NCBI RefSeq assembly: GCF_000571935.1
Contig: NZ_ATAX01000026.1
Span: forward strand, 124,001-188,000
Origin: Ruminococcus flavefaciens 007c
Lineage (GTDB): Bacteria > Bacillota > Clostridia > Oscillospirales > Ruminococcaceae
Direction: 5' to 3'
Length of the DNA stretch: 64,000 nt
Position 1 is the first letter of the stretch. Every line of letters begins with the position of its first letter. The notes below the pieces were generated by a model. The model saw only the letters and a program-made list of their open reading frames with translations. It made no database searches and was not told where the DNA came from. Below, piece after piece: positions 7,056 to 15,924 of the stretch. Both the position numbers and the translations under genes were made by a program.

Positions 7056-9683
7056 TTACTTTCCTTCGTTGATTGCAGCCTGTGCAGCAGCCAGACGAGC
7101 GATCGGAACACGGAAAGGTGAGCAAGATACATAGTCAAGACCGATCTTGTGGCAGAACTCTACAGATGTAGGATCACCGCCGTGCTCGCCGCAGATACCG
7201 CAGTGGAGCTTAGCGTTTACGGGCTTACCGAGCTTGATAGCCATTTCCATGAGCTTACCAACGCCTGTCTGATCGAGCTTAGCGAAAGGATCGTTCTCGA
7301 AGATCTTCTTGTCGTAGTAAGCGCCGAGGAACTTGCCAGCGTCGTCACGTGAGAAGCCGTATGTCATCTGTGTAAGGTCGTTAGTACCGAAGCAGAAGAA
7401 GTCTGCATTAGCAGCGATCTCATCAGCTGTAAGAGCAGCTCTGGGAATCTCGATCATTGTACCAACTTCGTACTCAAGGTTAGCGCCTGCTTCCTTGATT
7501 ACAGCGTCAGCAGTCTCAACAACTACCTTCTTAACGTACTTGAGCTCCTTAACATCGCCTACGAGCGGGATCATGATCTCAGGCTTAACGTTCCAGTCAG
7601 CGTGCTTCTTCTGAACGTTGATAGCAGCCTTGATAACAGCCTTTGTCTGCATAGCAGCGATCTCGGGGTATGTTACAGCAAGACGGCATCCACGGTGACC
7701 CATCATGGGGTTGAACTCGTGGAGAGAAGCGATGATATTCTTGATATCAGCAACTGACTTGCCCTGAGCCTTAGCGAGAGCCTCGATGTCAGCTTCCTCA
7801 GTAGGAACGAACTCGTGGAGAGGAGGATCCAGGAAACGGATAGTAACCGGGTTACCCTCGAGAGCCTCATAGAGAGCCTCGAAGTCGCTCTGCTGCATGG
7901 GCTCGATCTTAGCGAGAGCAGCCTCTCTGCCTTCAACTGTATCTGAGCAGATCATCTCACGGAAAGCAGCGATTCTGTCTGCCTCGAAGAACATGTGCTC
8001 TGTACGGCAGAGACCGATACCCTCAGCGCCGAGCTCTCTTGCCTTCTTAGCGTCAGCAGGAGTATCAGCGTTTGTACGAACCTTGAGAGTTCTGTACTTA
8101 TCAGCCCAAGCCATGATTCTTCCGAACTCACCTGCGATCTGAGCATCAACTGTAGGAATGATACCGTCGTAGATGTTACCTGTTGTACCGTCGATTGAGA
8201 TGTAGTCTCCCTCAACGAAAGTCTTTCCGCCGAGCTCGAACTTCTTATTAGCTTCATCCATCTTGATGTCGCCGCATCCTGAAACGCAGCACTCACCCAT
8301 ACCACGGGCAACAACAGCAGCGTGAGAAGTCATACCGCCGCGTACTGTAAGGATACCCTGTGCAGCCTTCATACCTGTGATATCTTCAGGAGATGTCTCG
8401 AGACGAACGAGAACAACCTTCTCGCCCTTAGCAGCCCACTCTACAGCGTCATCAGCTGTGAATACCACCTTACCGCAAGCAGCTCCGGGTGAAGCACCGA
8501 GCCCCTTGCCGATAGGAGTAGCAGCCTTGAGAGCCTTTGTATCGAACTGGGGGTGGAGAAGTGTATCGAGGTTTCTGGGGTCGATCATTGCAACAGCTTC
8601 CTGCTCTGTCTTCATGCCCTCGTCAACGAGGTCGCAAGCGATCTTGAGAGCAGCCTGTGCAGTTCTCTTACCGTTTCTTGTCTGGAGCATATAGAGCTTC
8701 TTGTTCTCAACAGTGAACTCCATATCCTGCATATCGTGATAGTGATTTTCGAGAGTCTGGCATACTTCCTTGAACTGAGCGAAAGCCTCAGGGAATGTCT
8801 CAGCCATCTGCTGGATAGGCATAGGAGTACGAACACCGGCAACAACGTCTTCGCCCTGTGCGTTTGTGAGGAACTCACCCATGAGCTTCTTCTCACCTGT
8901 AGCAGGGTCACGTGTGAAGGCAACACCTGTACCGCAGTCGTCACCCATGTTACCGAATGCCATTGACTGTACGTTAACAGCAGTACCCCATGAGAAAGGA
9001 ATATCGTTATCTCTTCTGTAAACGTTAGCTCTGGGGTTGTCCCATGAACGGAATACAGCCTTGATAGCGCCGATGAGCTGCTCCTTGGGATCGTCGGGGA
9101 AGTCCTTGCCGATCTTAGCCTTATACTCAGCCTTGAACTGGCCAGCGAGCTCCTTGAGGTCGTCAGCGTTGAGCTCAACGTCCTGTGTAACGCCCTTCTT
9201 AGCCTTCATCTCGTCGATAAGCTCTTCGAAGTACTTCTTACCAACTTCCATAACTACGTCAGAATACATCTGGATGAATCTTCTGTAGCAGTCCCAAGCC
9301 CATCTGGGGTTGTTTGACTTTTCAGCGATTGTGTTAACAACAGTCTCGTTGAGACCGAGGTTAAGGATTGTATCCATCATACCGGGCATTGAAGCTCTTG
9401 CGCCTGAACGAACAGAAACGAGGAGAGGATTCTCCTTATCACCGAACTTCTTGCCTGTGATTCCTTCCATTTTAACGATATACTCGTTGATCTCTGCCAT
9501 GATCTCGTCAGAGATTCCGCCGTCCTCATAGTACTGAGTACAAGCCTCTGTTGTGATTGTGAAGCCCTGAGGAACAGGGAGACCGATGTTTGTCATCTCA
9601 GCCAGGTTTGCACCCTTACCGCCGAGAAGTTCTCTCATGTTGGCATTACCCTCTGAGAAAAGGTAGCAATATTTGTTTGCCAT
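7056..9683 (-). CDS. ppdK: Pyruvate, phosphate dikinase
   Basis: 875 residues, full family length. It interconverts pyruvate + ATP + phosphate and phosphoenolpyruvate + AMP + pyrophosphate. The N-terminal ATP-grasp domain starts with GGKGANLAEM (about 22). The swivelling phospho-His domain carries GGMTSHAAVVARGMG (catalytic His at about 455). The C-terminal PEP-binding TIM barrel has GTNDLTQMTYGFSRDD (about 770) and the active-site Cys in LHCGICGEHGG (about 830). Cytosolic; in anaerobic Clostridia it usually works with PPi-dependent glycolysis. Monocistronic, with its own terminator. The antisense frames over this gene result from its strong codon bias and are not genes. Confidence 0.98.
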   Translation of the reverse strand: MANKYCYLFSEGNANMRELLGGKGANLAEMTNIGLPVPQGFTITTEACTQYYEDGGISDEIMAEINEYIVKMEGITGKKFGDKENPLLVSVRSGARASMPGMMDTILNLGLNETVVNTIAEKSNNPRWAWDCYRRFIQMYSDVVMEVGKKYFEELIDEMKAKKGVTQDVELNADDLKELAGQFKAEYKAKIGKDFPDDPKEQLIGAIKAVFRSWDNPRANVYRRDNDIPFSWGTAVNVQSMAFGNMGDDCGTGVAFTRDPATGEKKLMGEFLTNAQGEDVVAGVRTPMPIQQMAETFPEAFAQFKEVCQTLENHYHDMQDMEFTVENKKLYMLQTRNGKRTAQAALKIACDLVDEGMKTEQEAVAMIDPRNLDTLLHPQFDTKALKAATPIGKGLGASPGAACGKVVFTADDAVEWAAKGEKVVLVRLETSPEDITGMKAAQGILTVRGGMTSHAAVVARGMGECCVSGCGDIKMDEANKKFELGGKTFVEGDYISIDGTTGNIYDGIIPTVDAQIAGEFGRIMAWADKYRTLKVRTNADTPADAKKARELGAEGIGLCRTEHMFFEADRIAAFREMICSDTVEGREAALAKIEPMQQSDFEALYEALEGNPVTIRFLDPPLHEFVPTEEADIEALAKAQGKSVADIKNIIASLHEFNPMMGHRGCRLAVTYPEIAAMQTKAVIKAAINVQKKHADWNVKPEIMIPLVGDVKELKYVKKVVVETADAVIKEAGANLEYEVGTMIEIPRAALTADEIAANADFFCFGTNDLTQMTYGFSRDDAGKFLGAYYDKKIFENDPFAKLDQTGVGKLMEMAIKLGKPVNAKLHCGICGEHGGDPTSVEFCHKIGLDYVSCSPFRVPIARLAAAQAAINEGK

Positions 9684-9749
9684 TGGTGTATACCTCCATT
9701 TTTAACATTACCGGACGATACCCTTGCGGACATTATCCGAGTTATACCT

Positions 9750-9755
9750 ATTATA
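9750..9755 (-). promoter_or_regulatory. Probable -10 box of ppdK
   Basis: A perfect TATAAT on the minus strand about 67 nt upstream of the ppdK ATG. No good -35 at 16-18 nt is visible, only a weak TATGGT at 19 nt, so the promoter may need an activator. Confidence 0.45.
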
Positions 9756-9964
9756 ACACATCTAAAAAAAAAATACCATATATGTGATGACAAAAATTAC
9801 CCCTTTATTTTATTGCAGTTTGTACAAAATTTAACAAACGGTTTTGTTTTCTGCGAAAAAGGCTTGCATTTATTGTTAAAGTATGTAAAAATAAGAACAT
9901 GATCGCAGCCGGCAGCAGATTATCGGGCGAAAGTCGTCAGTATGAGCTGCATAACGGCGAAAAA

Positions 9965-9978
9965 GGCTGTATACAGCC
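9965..9978. promoter_or_regulatory. Perfect 14-bp palindrome upstream of a lipoprotein gene
   Basis: GGCTGTATACAGCC lies about 18 nt upstream of the ATG at 9997, just before the ribosome site. It could be an operator or a short mRNA hairpin. The rest of 9756-9964 is AT-rich; a TTGCAT at 9864-9869 may be part of a weak plus-strand promoter. Confidence 0.4.
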
Positions 9979-9996
9979 AAAGAAAGGATTAATATC

Positions 9997-10737
9997 ATGA
10001 AAAAATTCAATGCAGTCATTATTACATTAGCACTTTTACTGTGTTCTGCGGTTTCATGCAGTAAGGACGAGAAGGCGACTAAAAGCTTTTCTGCTGCGGA
10101 AAGCAGTGAGGTAAAGGAGACCGAGACCACCACTGCCGAAGAGACCGAGAAGACCACCGCAGCTGAGACCACTGAGGAAAAGACTACCGAAGCCAAGGAA
10201 GAAAAGACAACTGACTCAGAGGAAAAGACAGAGGCGGGAAAGGATAACGGCGGCACTCCTGCCGAGCAGACTCCCGAGCTTGAAGCTGCGAAGGAGGTTG
10301 TAAAGAAGTATGTGGAAAGCTCTCTCAGCGCTGATACTACGGCAATGATAGAGTGTATGTATCCCAAAGAGGTTGCAGAGTCCATAAAGAGTTCGGGTAT
10401 GATGGACTCGATGGCAGGCGCTATGGAAGAGGAGCTCAAGGAAAGCAAGGTAGAGGATCTCAAACTTAACGGCGAGACCGTACTCAGCGAAAAGGCTGTT
10501 GAAGGAGCAGGCAAATATTTCGAATCCATGAGCGCTGTATTCGGAAACAAGGAAGTAAAATGCAATATAAAGTCAGGCTATTCTATAATGATGAATGCCA
10601 AGGAGACATATAAAGGAAAGACGGAGGACATTTCCGAGCCCGTATGTGTCGTGCTTGTTGACGGCGAAGGCTGGAAGATAGTTCCCATCGGCGAAAAGGA
10701 GCTTGAAGAGATCGCGGATATGTCTGCGGAGGGCTGA
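9997..10737 (+). CDS. Lipoprotein with Thr/Glu-rich linker
   Basis: 246 residues. The signal peptide ends in a lipobox-like SAVSC (Cys at about 21). A low-complexity linker of Glu, Thr, Lys and Ala (about 35-85) follows. The C-terminal domain (about 90-246) contains alternating helices (EVVKKYVESSLSADTTAMIE) and a beta-rich end (CVVLVDGEGWKIVPIGEKE), resembling the DUF4878/NTF2-like fold that Gram-positive lipoproteins often carry. Anchored on the outer membrane face. AAAGGA precedes the ATG. It is followed 57 nt later by glmU on the same strand. Function unknown. Confidence 0.75.
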   Translation: MKKFNAVIITLALLLCSAVSCSKDEKATKSFSAAESSEVKETETTTAEETEKTTAAETTEEKTTEAKEEKTTDSEEKTEAGKDNGGTPAEQTPELEAAKEVVKKYVESSLSADTTAMIECMYPKEVAESIKSSGMMDSMAGAMEEELKESKVEDLKLNGETVLSEKAVEGAGKYFESMSAVFGNKEVKCNIKSGYSIMMNAKETYKGKTEDISEPVCVVLVDGEGWKIVPIGEKELEEIADMSAEG

Positions 10738-10793
10738 AGCGGGATTTCCGCCGGAGTATAAATCCGGAAGTTAAAATACAGGAGGAAGATACA

Positions 10794-12170
10794 ATGAACA
10801 AAGCAGTGATTTTAGCAGGCGGACAGGGTAAGCGTATGAAAGCTGATATGCCGAAGCCACTTTTCAAGGTTCTCGGAGAGCCTATGCTCCGCTGGGTGAT
10901 ATCAGCCTGTGAGGAGGCTGAGCTCAGCGATATATGTGTGGTAAAGGGCTTCAGAGGCGAGATGATAGACGAGTATCTGGGCGGAAAGTACAGAACAGTG
11001 CTCCAGGCAGAAAGACTGGGCACAGGCCATGCGGTTATGCAGGCTGTACCTTTCCTTGAGGACGATACCGAGGGCAATACCCTTGTGCTCTGCGGAGATG
11101 CTCCCTTTATCGATGCCGAGACAATAAAAGAATCACTTGTTATACATAAGCAGCAGAACAACGCAGTTACCGTAATTACTGCGGAGCTGGACGATCCCTT
11201 CGGCTACGGAAGGATAATCCGTTCGGCAGGCGGCATCAGCGGCATTGTCGAGCAGAAGGACGCTACAGAGGAACAGCGCCTTATAAAGGAAGTCAACTCG
11301 GGCACCTACTGGTTCAGGACAGCCGACCTCATCGAGCTTCTCGGCAAGCTTGACAATAATAATGTCCAGAATGAATATTACCTTACGGATACTATTTCAA
11401 TAGCTCTTGCAGAGGGCAAGAACGCCGGCGCGTACAAGTCCGAGAATGCGGATATAATCAAGGGAGCCAACGACAGAAAGGATCTCCTTGCACTCAATAC
11501 ATACGCACGTATGGCAGTTATTGAAAAGCACCTTGCAAACGGCGTGGAATTCACCTGCACGGACGGAGTAGTAATAGAACGCGGCGTTGAGATAGGCGTC
11601 GGCACAGAGATTCTTCCCAATACCATAATCAGGAAGAACACCACTATCGGCTGCAACTGCAAGATAGGTCCCAATACCGTTATCGAGAACTGCAAAATAG
11701 GCGACGACGTTAACCTTCATACGGTACAGGCTTATGAATCCGAGATAGAGGCGGGAGTAAAGATAGGACCTTACGTTCATATCCGTCCCGACAGCGTGGT
11801 CAAGACAGGAGCCAAGATAGGCGACTTCGTTGAGATCAAGAACTCCACTATCGGCGAAAAGACAGCCATTGCGCATCTTGCCTATGTGGGCGACTCCGAC
11901 ATCGGAAAGCGCGTTAATATCGGCTGCGGAACCGTTACCGTAAACTACGACGGTATCGCAAAGAGCCGCTGTGTCATAGGAGACAACTGCTTCGTGGGCT
12001 GCAATACCAACCTCATAGCTCCCGTAAAGCTGGGCAAGGCTGTATATACAGCCGCAGGAACCACCGTTACCAGGGACGTTCCCGACTATGCCCTTGCTAT
12101 CGACAGAGGCGTTATGAAGATAAACGAGGGCTATACCCTCAGAAAGCTCAAGAGCAAACTTGGCAAATAA
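10794..12170 (+). CDS. glmU: Bifunctional UDP-GlcNAc pyrophosphorylase / GlcN-1-P acetyltransferase
   Basis: 458 residues, standard GlmU length. The N-terminal nucleotidyltransferase domain opens with ILAGGQGKRMKADMPKPLFK (about 6-25), with GTGHAVMQA (about 80) and LCGDAPF (about 102). From about 250 the left-handed beta-helix with hexapeptide repeats forms the acetyltransferase, including YVHIRPDS and NYDG near 385. It makes UDP-GlcNAc for peptidoglycan and wall polymers in the cytosol. GGAGGAAG precedes the start, and a strong terminator follows. Confidence 0.97.
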   Translation: MNKAVILAGGQGKRMKADMPKPLFKVLGEPMLRWVISACEEAELSDICVVKGFRGEMIDEYLGGKYRTVLQAERLGTGHAVMQAVPFLEDDTEGNTLVLCGDAPFIDAETIKESLVIHKQQNNAVTVITAELDDPFGYGRIIRSAGGISGIVEQKDATEEQRLIKEVNSGTYWFRTADLIELLGKLDNNNVQNEYYLTDTISIALAEGKNAGAYKSENADIIKGANDRKDLLALNTYARMAVIEKHLANGVEFTCTDGVVIERGVEIGVGTEILPNTIIRKNTTIGCNCKIGPNTVIENCKIGDDVNLHTVQAYESEIEAGVKIGPYVHIRPDSVVKTGAKIGDFVEIKNSTIGEKTAIAHLAYVGDSDIGKRVNIGCGTVTVNYDGIAKSRCVIGDNCFVGCNTNLIAPVKLGKAVYTAAGTTVTRDVPDYALAIDRGVMKINEGYTLRKLKSKLGK

Positions 12171-12177
12171 GATCCGC

Positions 12178-12210
12178 AAAGGCTCCGCTGCTTCGGCACG
12201 GAGCCTTTTT
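12178..12210 (+). terminator. Terminator after glmU
   Basis: A 10-bp stem AAAGGCTCCG/CGGAGCCTTT (12178-12187 with 12199-12208) followed by a T-run, 8 nt after the stop. Confidence 0.9.
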
Positions 12211-12252
12211 ATGCCTTGAAATAGGGAAGTGCCGCAGCGGCAAAATTTCTTC

Positions 12253-12281
12253 TTGACAAAAACCTCCGTTTATGGTATCAT
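12253..12281 (+). promoter_or_regulatory. Promoter for SRP RNA
   Basis: TTGACA (12253-12258), 17-nt spacer, TATCAT (12276-12281). The predicted start is near 12288, about 30 nt before the base of the SRP hairpin. A small hairpin GAGCA/TGCTC (12289-12303) would lie at the RNA 5' end. Confidence 0.8.
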
Positions 12282-12319
12282 ATTAAAAGAGCATCGTCTG
12301 CTCGTATAAACGGGTGAGA

Positions 12320-12452
12320 AATTCCGAAATATAGATGTGTGGGCCCTGTGCAACAAGACCCCGTGAACCATGTCAGGCGGGAGACCGAGCAGCATTAAGC
12401 GGTGCGTGTTGTGTGCCGCAGCAAGCCTGCACATCTATGTTCCGGAATTTTT
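12320..12452 (+). ncRNA. ffs: Signal recognition particle RNA
   Basis: A long rod-like fold: the 5' strand at 12320-12344 pairs almost fully with 12425-12449. At the tip is the conserved Ffh-binding domain, with GTCAGG and AGCAGCA on opposite sides of a CGG/CCG stem closed by a GAGA (GNRA) tetraloop (about 12371-12395). This asymmetric-loop signature is diagnostic of SRP RNA domain IV. The 3' strand ends in CGGAATTTTTC, so the base of the rod doubles as the terminator. It lies directly upstream of dnaX. The precise 5' end may be nearer 12288. I see no clear separate Alu domain as in the long Bacillus form. Confidence 0.88.
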
Positions 12453-12472
12453 CTTTGAAAGGAGAAAAGGCT

Positions 12473-14086
12473 GTGTATAAGGCTCTGTACCGTAAATGGC
12501 GTCCCATGACCTTTGACGACGTAATATCGCAGGAATATACTACGGAAGCTCTGAAAAACCAGATAATCAGCGGTAAGACTGCCCATGCCTACCTTTTCAC
12601 AGGCTCCCGCGGTACAGGTAAGACTACCTGTGCGCGTATCCTTGCAAAGGCTGTAAACTGCCGCAATATGAAGGACGGCAATCCCTGCCTTGAATGTGAC
12701 ATCTGCCGCGACGCAGACAGCGGCGCACTGACGGATATAGTCGAGATAGACGCAGCTTCCAACAACGGCGTGGACAATATCCGAGATCTCCGCGACGCCG
12801 CCGTGTATACTCCCGAGCGCGGAGCCTATAAGATATACATTATAGATGAGGTGCATATGCTCTCTCAGGGAGCCTTCAATGCCCTCCTTAAAATAATGGA
12901 GGAGCCTCCCGCTTATGTGAAGTTCATCCTTGCCACCACCGAGATACACAAGGTGCCCGCCACTATCGTATCACGCTGTCAGCGCTACGATTTCCGCAGG
13001 ATAAAGGCTGAGGACATTGCAAAGCGAATAAGCTATATCGCAGGTCAGGAGGATATAGACCTGACTGAGGACGGAGCTGCTATGATAGCAAGGCTTGCTG
13101 ACGGCGGTATGCGTGACGCGGTATCTCTTCTGGATCAGTGCTCCGTATGCGCACAGGTCATCGACGCGGAAGCGGTGTCAAATGCCGCAGGTATCGCCGG
13201 CAGGGACTACCTATATGATATGCTGGACGCAGTATCTGACTCGGATACGCCAAAGGCTCTGGCAGTAACAGCAGGCCTTTACGATATGTCCAAGGATCTC
13301 ACAAGGCTCTGTGAGGAGCTTATAATACAGCTGAGGAACATCATGCTGCTGAAGGCCTCTCCCGAGACTGCGGAAAAGCTGATAGTATGTATGCCCGACG
13401 AGCTGGCAAGGCTGAGAGCGATTGCGGAAAAGAGCGATCTTTCCACCGTTATGGACAGATTATCGGCACTTCAGGAGTGCAGAGAGCGCATGAACAGAGC
13501 TATGAACAAGCGCGTTGAATTCGAGATGTCCCTTATAAAACTCTGCGGAAATGTAAAGAAAACCTCTGAAAGTATTGACAATTCGGAAATATATGATAAA
13601 ATAAAACAGTTGGAGGATAAGATCAGCTCCGTACCGAGAACGGCGGCAGCTGCGGGACAGGCTCCCGCACAGCCCGAGATCATGGAGGCGAGCGCTTCTC
13701 CCGCGGACGAGAAGATCATCCCCAGCATAGATATAAAGAAGCTCAGAGCTGAGGATATCGTTCCCTGCGAACAGTGGAACGATGTGCTTGAAGAGTTCAG
13801 GAAGATCAATCCTGCGGTGGCAGGAAGCCTTGAGGGCTCCTTTGCGGGTACGGCAGGCAACTATATCTTCATAACCGCTCAGAACCGCTTCTTTATGGAG
13901 CTCTTCAAGGTCAAGGAGAACGCAAATTCCCTTGAAACTGCCATCAGGAGCATACTGGGACAGCGCTTTATAATAAAGGCGAAATGTGCCACAACTGTCA
14001 ATGAGCAGAAAAATCTTGCGGAGCAGCTGGTTAAAAAGGCCATTGAAAACAAGATAGAGACATCTGTGGAAAAGGAAAACGCTTAA
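12473..14086 (+). CDS. dnaX: DNA polymerase III subunits gamma/tau
   Basis: About 537 residues from the GTG at 12473, preceded by GGAG at 12461. The longer open frame runs back into the SRP RNA and must be an artefact. The sequence starts VYKALYRKWRPMTFDDVISQ, as in all DnaX. Walker A GSRGTGKTT (about 44), zinc-binding cysteines (C, CLECDIC at about 64-75), DEXX box IIDEVHML (about 120) and SRC (about 170) mark the AAA+ clamp-loader core. The C-terminal part (after about 365) is the tau-like polymerase-binding region. No obvious A-AAA-AAG slippery heptamer was seen, so a shorter gamma form is not supported. Confidence 0.95.
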   Translation: MYKALYRKWRPMTFDDVISQEYTTEALKNQIISGKTAHAYLFTGSRGTGKTTCARILAKAVNCRNMKDGNPCLECDICRDADSGALTDIVEIDAASNNGVDNIRDLRDAAVYTPERGAYKIYIIDEVHMLSQGAFNALLKIMEEPPAYVKFILATTEIHKVPATIVSRCQRYDFRRIKAEDIAKRISYIAGQEDIDLTEDGAAMIARLADGGMRDAVSLLDQCSVCAQVIDAEAVSNAAGIAGRDYLYDMLDAVSDSDTPKALAVTAGLYDMSKDLTRLCEELIIQLRNIMLLKASPETAEKLIVCMPDELARLRAIAEKSDLSTVMDRLSALQECRERMNRAMNKRVEFEMSLIKLCGNVKKTSESIDNSEIYDKIKQLEDKISSVPRTAAAAGQAPAQPEIMEASASPADEKIIPSIDIKKLRAEDIVPCEQWNDVLEEFRKINPAVAGSLEGSFAGTAGNYIFITAQNRFFMELFKVKENANSLETAIRSILGQRFIIKAKCATTVNEQKNLAEQLVKKAIENKIETSVEKENA

Positions 14087-14149
14087 AAGCAAATTAATTT
14101 TGCTTGATTTATAAATTAAGAAACCATATTTTCAAAGGAGAATTTTAAA

Positions 14150-14500
14150 ATGAAAGCAAGAATACCCAAGAACGTAAACGGCGGCGGCGCTCAGAATATG
14201 AACCAGATGATCAAGCAGGCTCAGAAGATGCAGGATCAGATCACAGAGCTCCAGGAGGACATTGAGGCAAGAGAGTTCTCTGCTACAGCAGGCGGCGGAG
14301 CTGTTGAGGTAACTATCACAGGCAAGAAGACTATCAAGGCTCTCACACTCAAGCCCGAGGTCGTTGATCCCGAGGATATCGATATGCTCCAGGATCTTAT
14401 CATCAGCGCTGTAAACGAGGCTATCAGCAATGTTGAGAATACTACAGAGTCGGAAATGAGCAAGATCACAGGCGGAGTATCTCTCCCCGGCCTTTTCTGA
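14150..14500 (+). CDS. ybaB: YbaB/EbfC family nucleoid-associated protein
   Basis: 116 residues. After a basic N-terminus with Gly-rich turn comes the hallmark MNQMIKQAQKMQDQI helix (about 13-27), then beta strands with GGGAVEVTITGKKTIKAL (about 47) and a C-terminal helix DLIISAVNEAI. The protein is a tweezer-like homodimer that binds DNA. The dnaX-ybaB-recR order is conserved across bacteria, and here recR follows 6 nt after the stop. AAAGGAG lies upstream of the ATG. Confidence 0.95.
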   Translation: MKARIPKNVNGGGAQNMNQMIKQAQKMQDQITELQEDIEAREFSATAGGGAVEVTITGKKTIKALTLKPEVVDPEDIDMLQDLIISAVNEAISNVENTTESEMSKITGGVSLPGLF

Positions 14501-14506
14501 TAGATA

Positions 14507-15109
14507 ATGGCTGACCATAACGCGCTCCCGCTGGTGATACTGGCGGAGAAGTTCGCGTCCCTTCCCGGTATAGGCATGAAGTCTGCGCAGAGACTTGCGT
14601 ATCACGTGATGTCTATGAGCTCCGAGGAGGTTGAGGACTTCGCAAAGGCGCTTACCGACGCAAAAAAGAACGTTCACTGCTGTAAATGCTGCCAGAATCT
14701 CACGGAAAGGGAAGTATGCCCTATCTGCGACGATCCCGAGCGCGACAGGAGCGTTATCTGCGTGGTGGAAAATCCAAAGGACGTTACAGCCTTCGAGCGT
14801 ACAAGAGAGTACGGAGGCGTATACCATGTTCTCCACGGACTTCTTTCGCCTATGGACGGCATTACTCCCGACAAGCTCCGCGTAAAGGAGCTCCTTGCCA
14901 GGATAGCCGAAGGCGGTGTGGAGGAGGTTATCATGGCCACAAATCCTACCGTAGAGGGCGACGCTACCGCTATGTACATAGCAGGTTTGCTTAAGCCCAT
15001 GGGAATAAAGGTCACCCGTCTTGCATTCGGTCTCCCTGTGGGAGGTATACTGGAATATGCCGACGAAGTGACTCTTTTCAAGGCGCTTGAAAACAGAAAC
15101 GATATGTAA
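14507..15109 (+). CDS. recR: Recombination mediator RecR
   Basis: 200 residues, full length. An N-terminal helix-hairpin-helix (FASLPGIGMKSAQRLAYHV) is followed by a four-Cys zinc finger (CCKCCQNLTEREVCPIC, about 56-72), a TOPRIM domain with VVENPKDVTAFE (about 85) and a C-terminal GLPVGGILEYADE motif. It works with RecO/RecF to load RecA at gaps. It is the last gene of the dnaX-ybaB-recR group. Confidence 0.97.
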   Translation: MADHNALPLVILAEKFASLPGIGMKSAQRLAYHVMSMSSEEVEDFAKALTDAKKNVHCCKCCQNLTEREVCPICDDPERDRSVICVVENPKDVTAFERTREYGGVYHVLHGLLSPMDGITPDKLRVKELLARIAEGGVEEVIMATNPTVEGDATAMYIAGLLKPMGIKVTRLAFGLPVGGILEYADEVTLFKALENRNDM

Positions 15110-15133
15110 AAACGGGCTTTATGCCCGTTTTTT
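15108..15133 (+). terminator. Terminator after recR
   Basis: Stem AAAACGGGC/GCCCGTTTT with a TTTAT loop and a T-run, overlapping the end of the recR stop. Confidence 0.9.
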
Positions 15134-15185
15134 GATAAGAGCATAACCATTATTATTGCCGCAGTGCGGCGGAACAGAGGTCATT

Positions 15186-15863
15186 ATGAAAACATCGGTC
15201 GTTATAGTATGCGCAGGCAATTCCACAAGAATGGGCGGCGTGAACAAGATACTCCTCCCTCTGGGAGACAGAAAGGTGATAGGCGTTACCATGCAGGCTT
15301 TTCAGGCCTGTGAAAGCGTTGCGGAGATAATAATAGTTGCACGTGAGAACGATATTCCTGCCATAAAGGCTGAAGCAGAGGCCGCAGGCATAACAAAGCT
15401 GGCTGACTGCGCAGTGGGAGGTGCTACCCGTCAGGAAAGCGTTATCAACGGTATAAAGAAGATCTCAAAGGAGACTGGGCTTGTGGCTGTCCATGACGGC
15501 GCCCGTCCTCTTGTCAAGCCCGAGCATATCGAAAAGGTCATAAAGGACGCTTCCGTATTCGGCGGTGCTACTCTGGGAGTTCCCGTAAAGGATACTATAA
15601 AGACCGTTGACGGCGGCCTTATCACAGATACTCCTCCGAGAAGCTCACTTTATATCACACAGACTCCCCAGATATTCAAAAGAAATCTTTATTTCGAGGG
15701 TATAGACTTCGCTCTCGAGCACGGTCTGGACTTCACCGACGACTGTCAGCTGGTAGAGGCTATCGGCGGCAAGGTGGCAATGACCGTGGGAGATTATACC
15801 AATATCAAGATCACAACTCCCGAGGATATAGATATAGCGGAGGTGCTCCTGAGGCAGAGATGA
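15186..15863 (+). CDS. ispD: 2-C-methyl-D-erythritol 4-phosphate cytidylyltransferase
   Basis: 225 residues from the ATG at 15186, which follows AGAGG; upstream in-frame starts lie in a hairpin. Motifs are VCAGNSTRMGGVNK (about 8-21; the loop usually reads AAGxGxRMG), VHDGARPLV (about 105) and a final DIDIAEVLLRQR. It adds CMP to methylerythritol phosphate in the non-mevalonate isoprenoid pathway. It lies between the recR terminator and a PHP phosphatase gene with its own promoter. Confidence 0.93.
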   Translation: MKTSVVIVCAGNSTRMGGVNKILLPLGDRKVIGVTMQAFQACESVAEIIIVARENDIPAIKAEAEAAGITKLADCAVGGATRQESVINGIKKISKETGLVAVHDGARPLVKPEHIEKVIKDASVFGGATLGVPVKDTIKTVDGGLITDTPPRSSLYITQTPQIFKRNLYFEGIDFALEHGLDFTDDCQLVEAIGGKVAMTVGDYTNIKITTPEDIDIAEVLLRQR

Positions 15864-15871
15864 AAGGGAGC

Positions 15872-15900
15872 TTGAATTATACCGCCGTAAGTGGTATAAT
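15872..15900 (+). promoter_or_regulatory. Promoter overlapping a palindrome, upstream of PHP phosphatase
   Basis: TTGAAT (15872-15877), 17-nt spacer, TATAAT (15895-15900). An inverted repeat ATTATACC/GGTATAAT (15876-15883 and 15893-15900) spans the promoter and includes the whole -10 box, so a bound dimer would block it. Confidence 0.7.
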
Positions 15901-15924
15901 CATTCATTGAAAGGAGCAGTTGTG

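Noticed and set aside
8612..9178. Long open frames antisense to ppdK
   Set aside because: They mirror the strongly biased codons of a clear 875-residue enzyme, and their Ser/Arg/Leu-rich products look unlike proteins. No ribosome sites of their own.
12335..12472. N-terminal extension of dnaX
   Set aside because: This part is the SRP RNA gene. The GTG at 12473 with GGAG gives the conserved DnaX N-terminus.
12473..14086. Programmed frameshift in dnaX making a gamma form
   Set aside because: No A-AAA-AAG type slippery heptamer followed by a stem was seen in the gene.
15158..15170. GCCGC-AGT-GCGGC hairpin before ispD as an operator
   Set aside because: It is only 5 bp, near a strong terminator, and GC-rich short palindromes are common here. 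A loosely similar one lies before infB, but the match is too weak to call a repeat.
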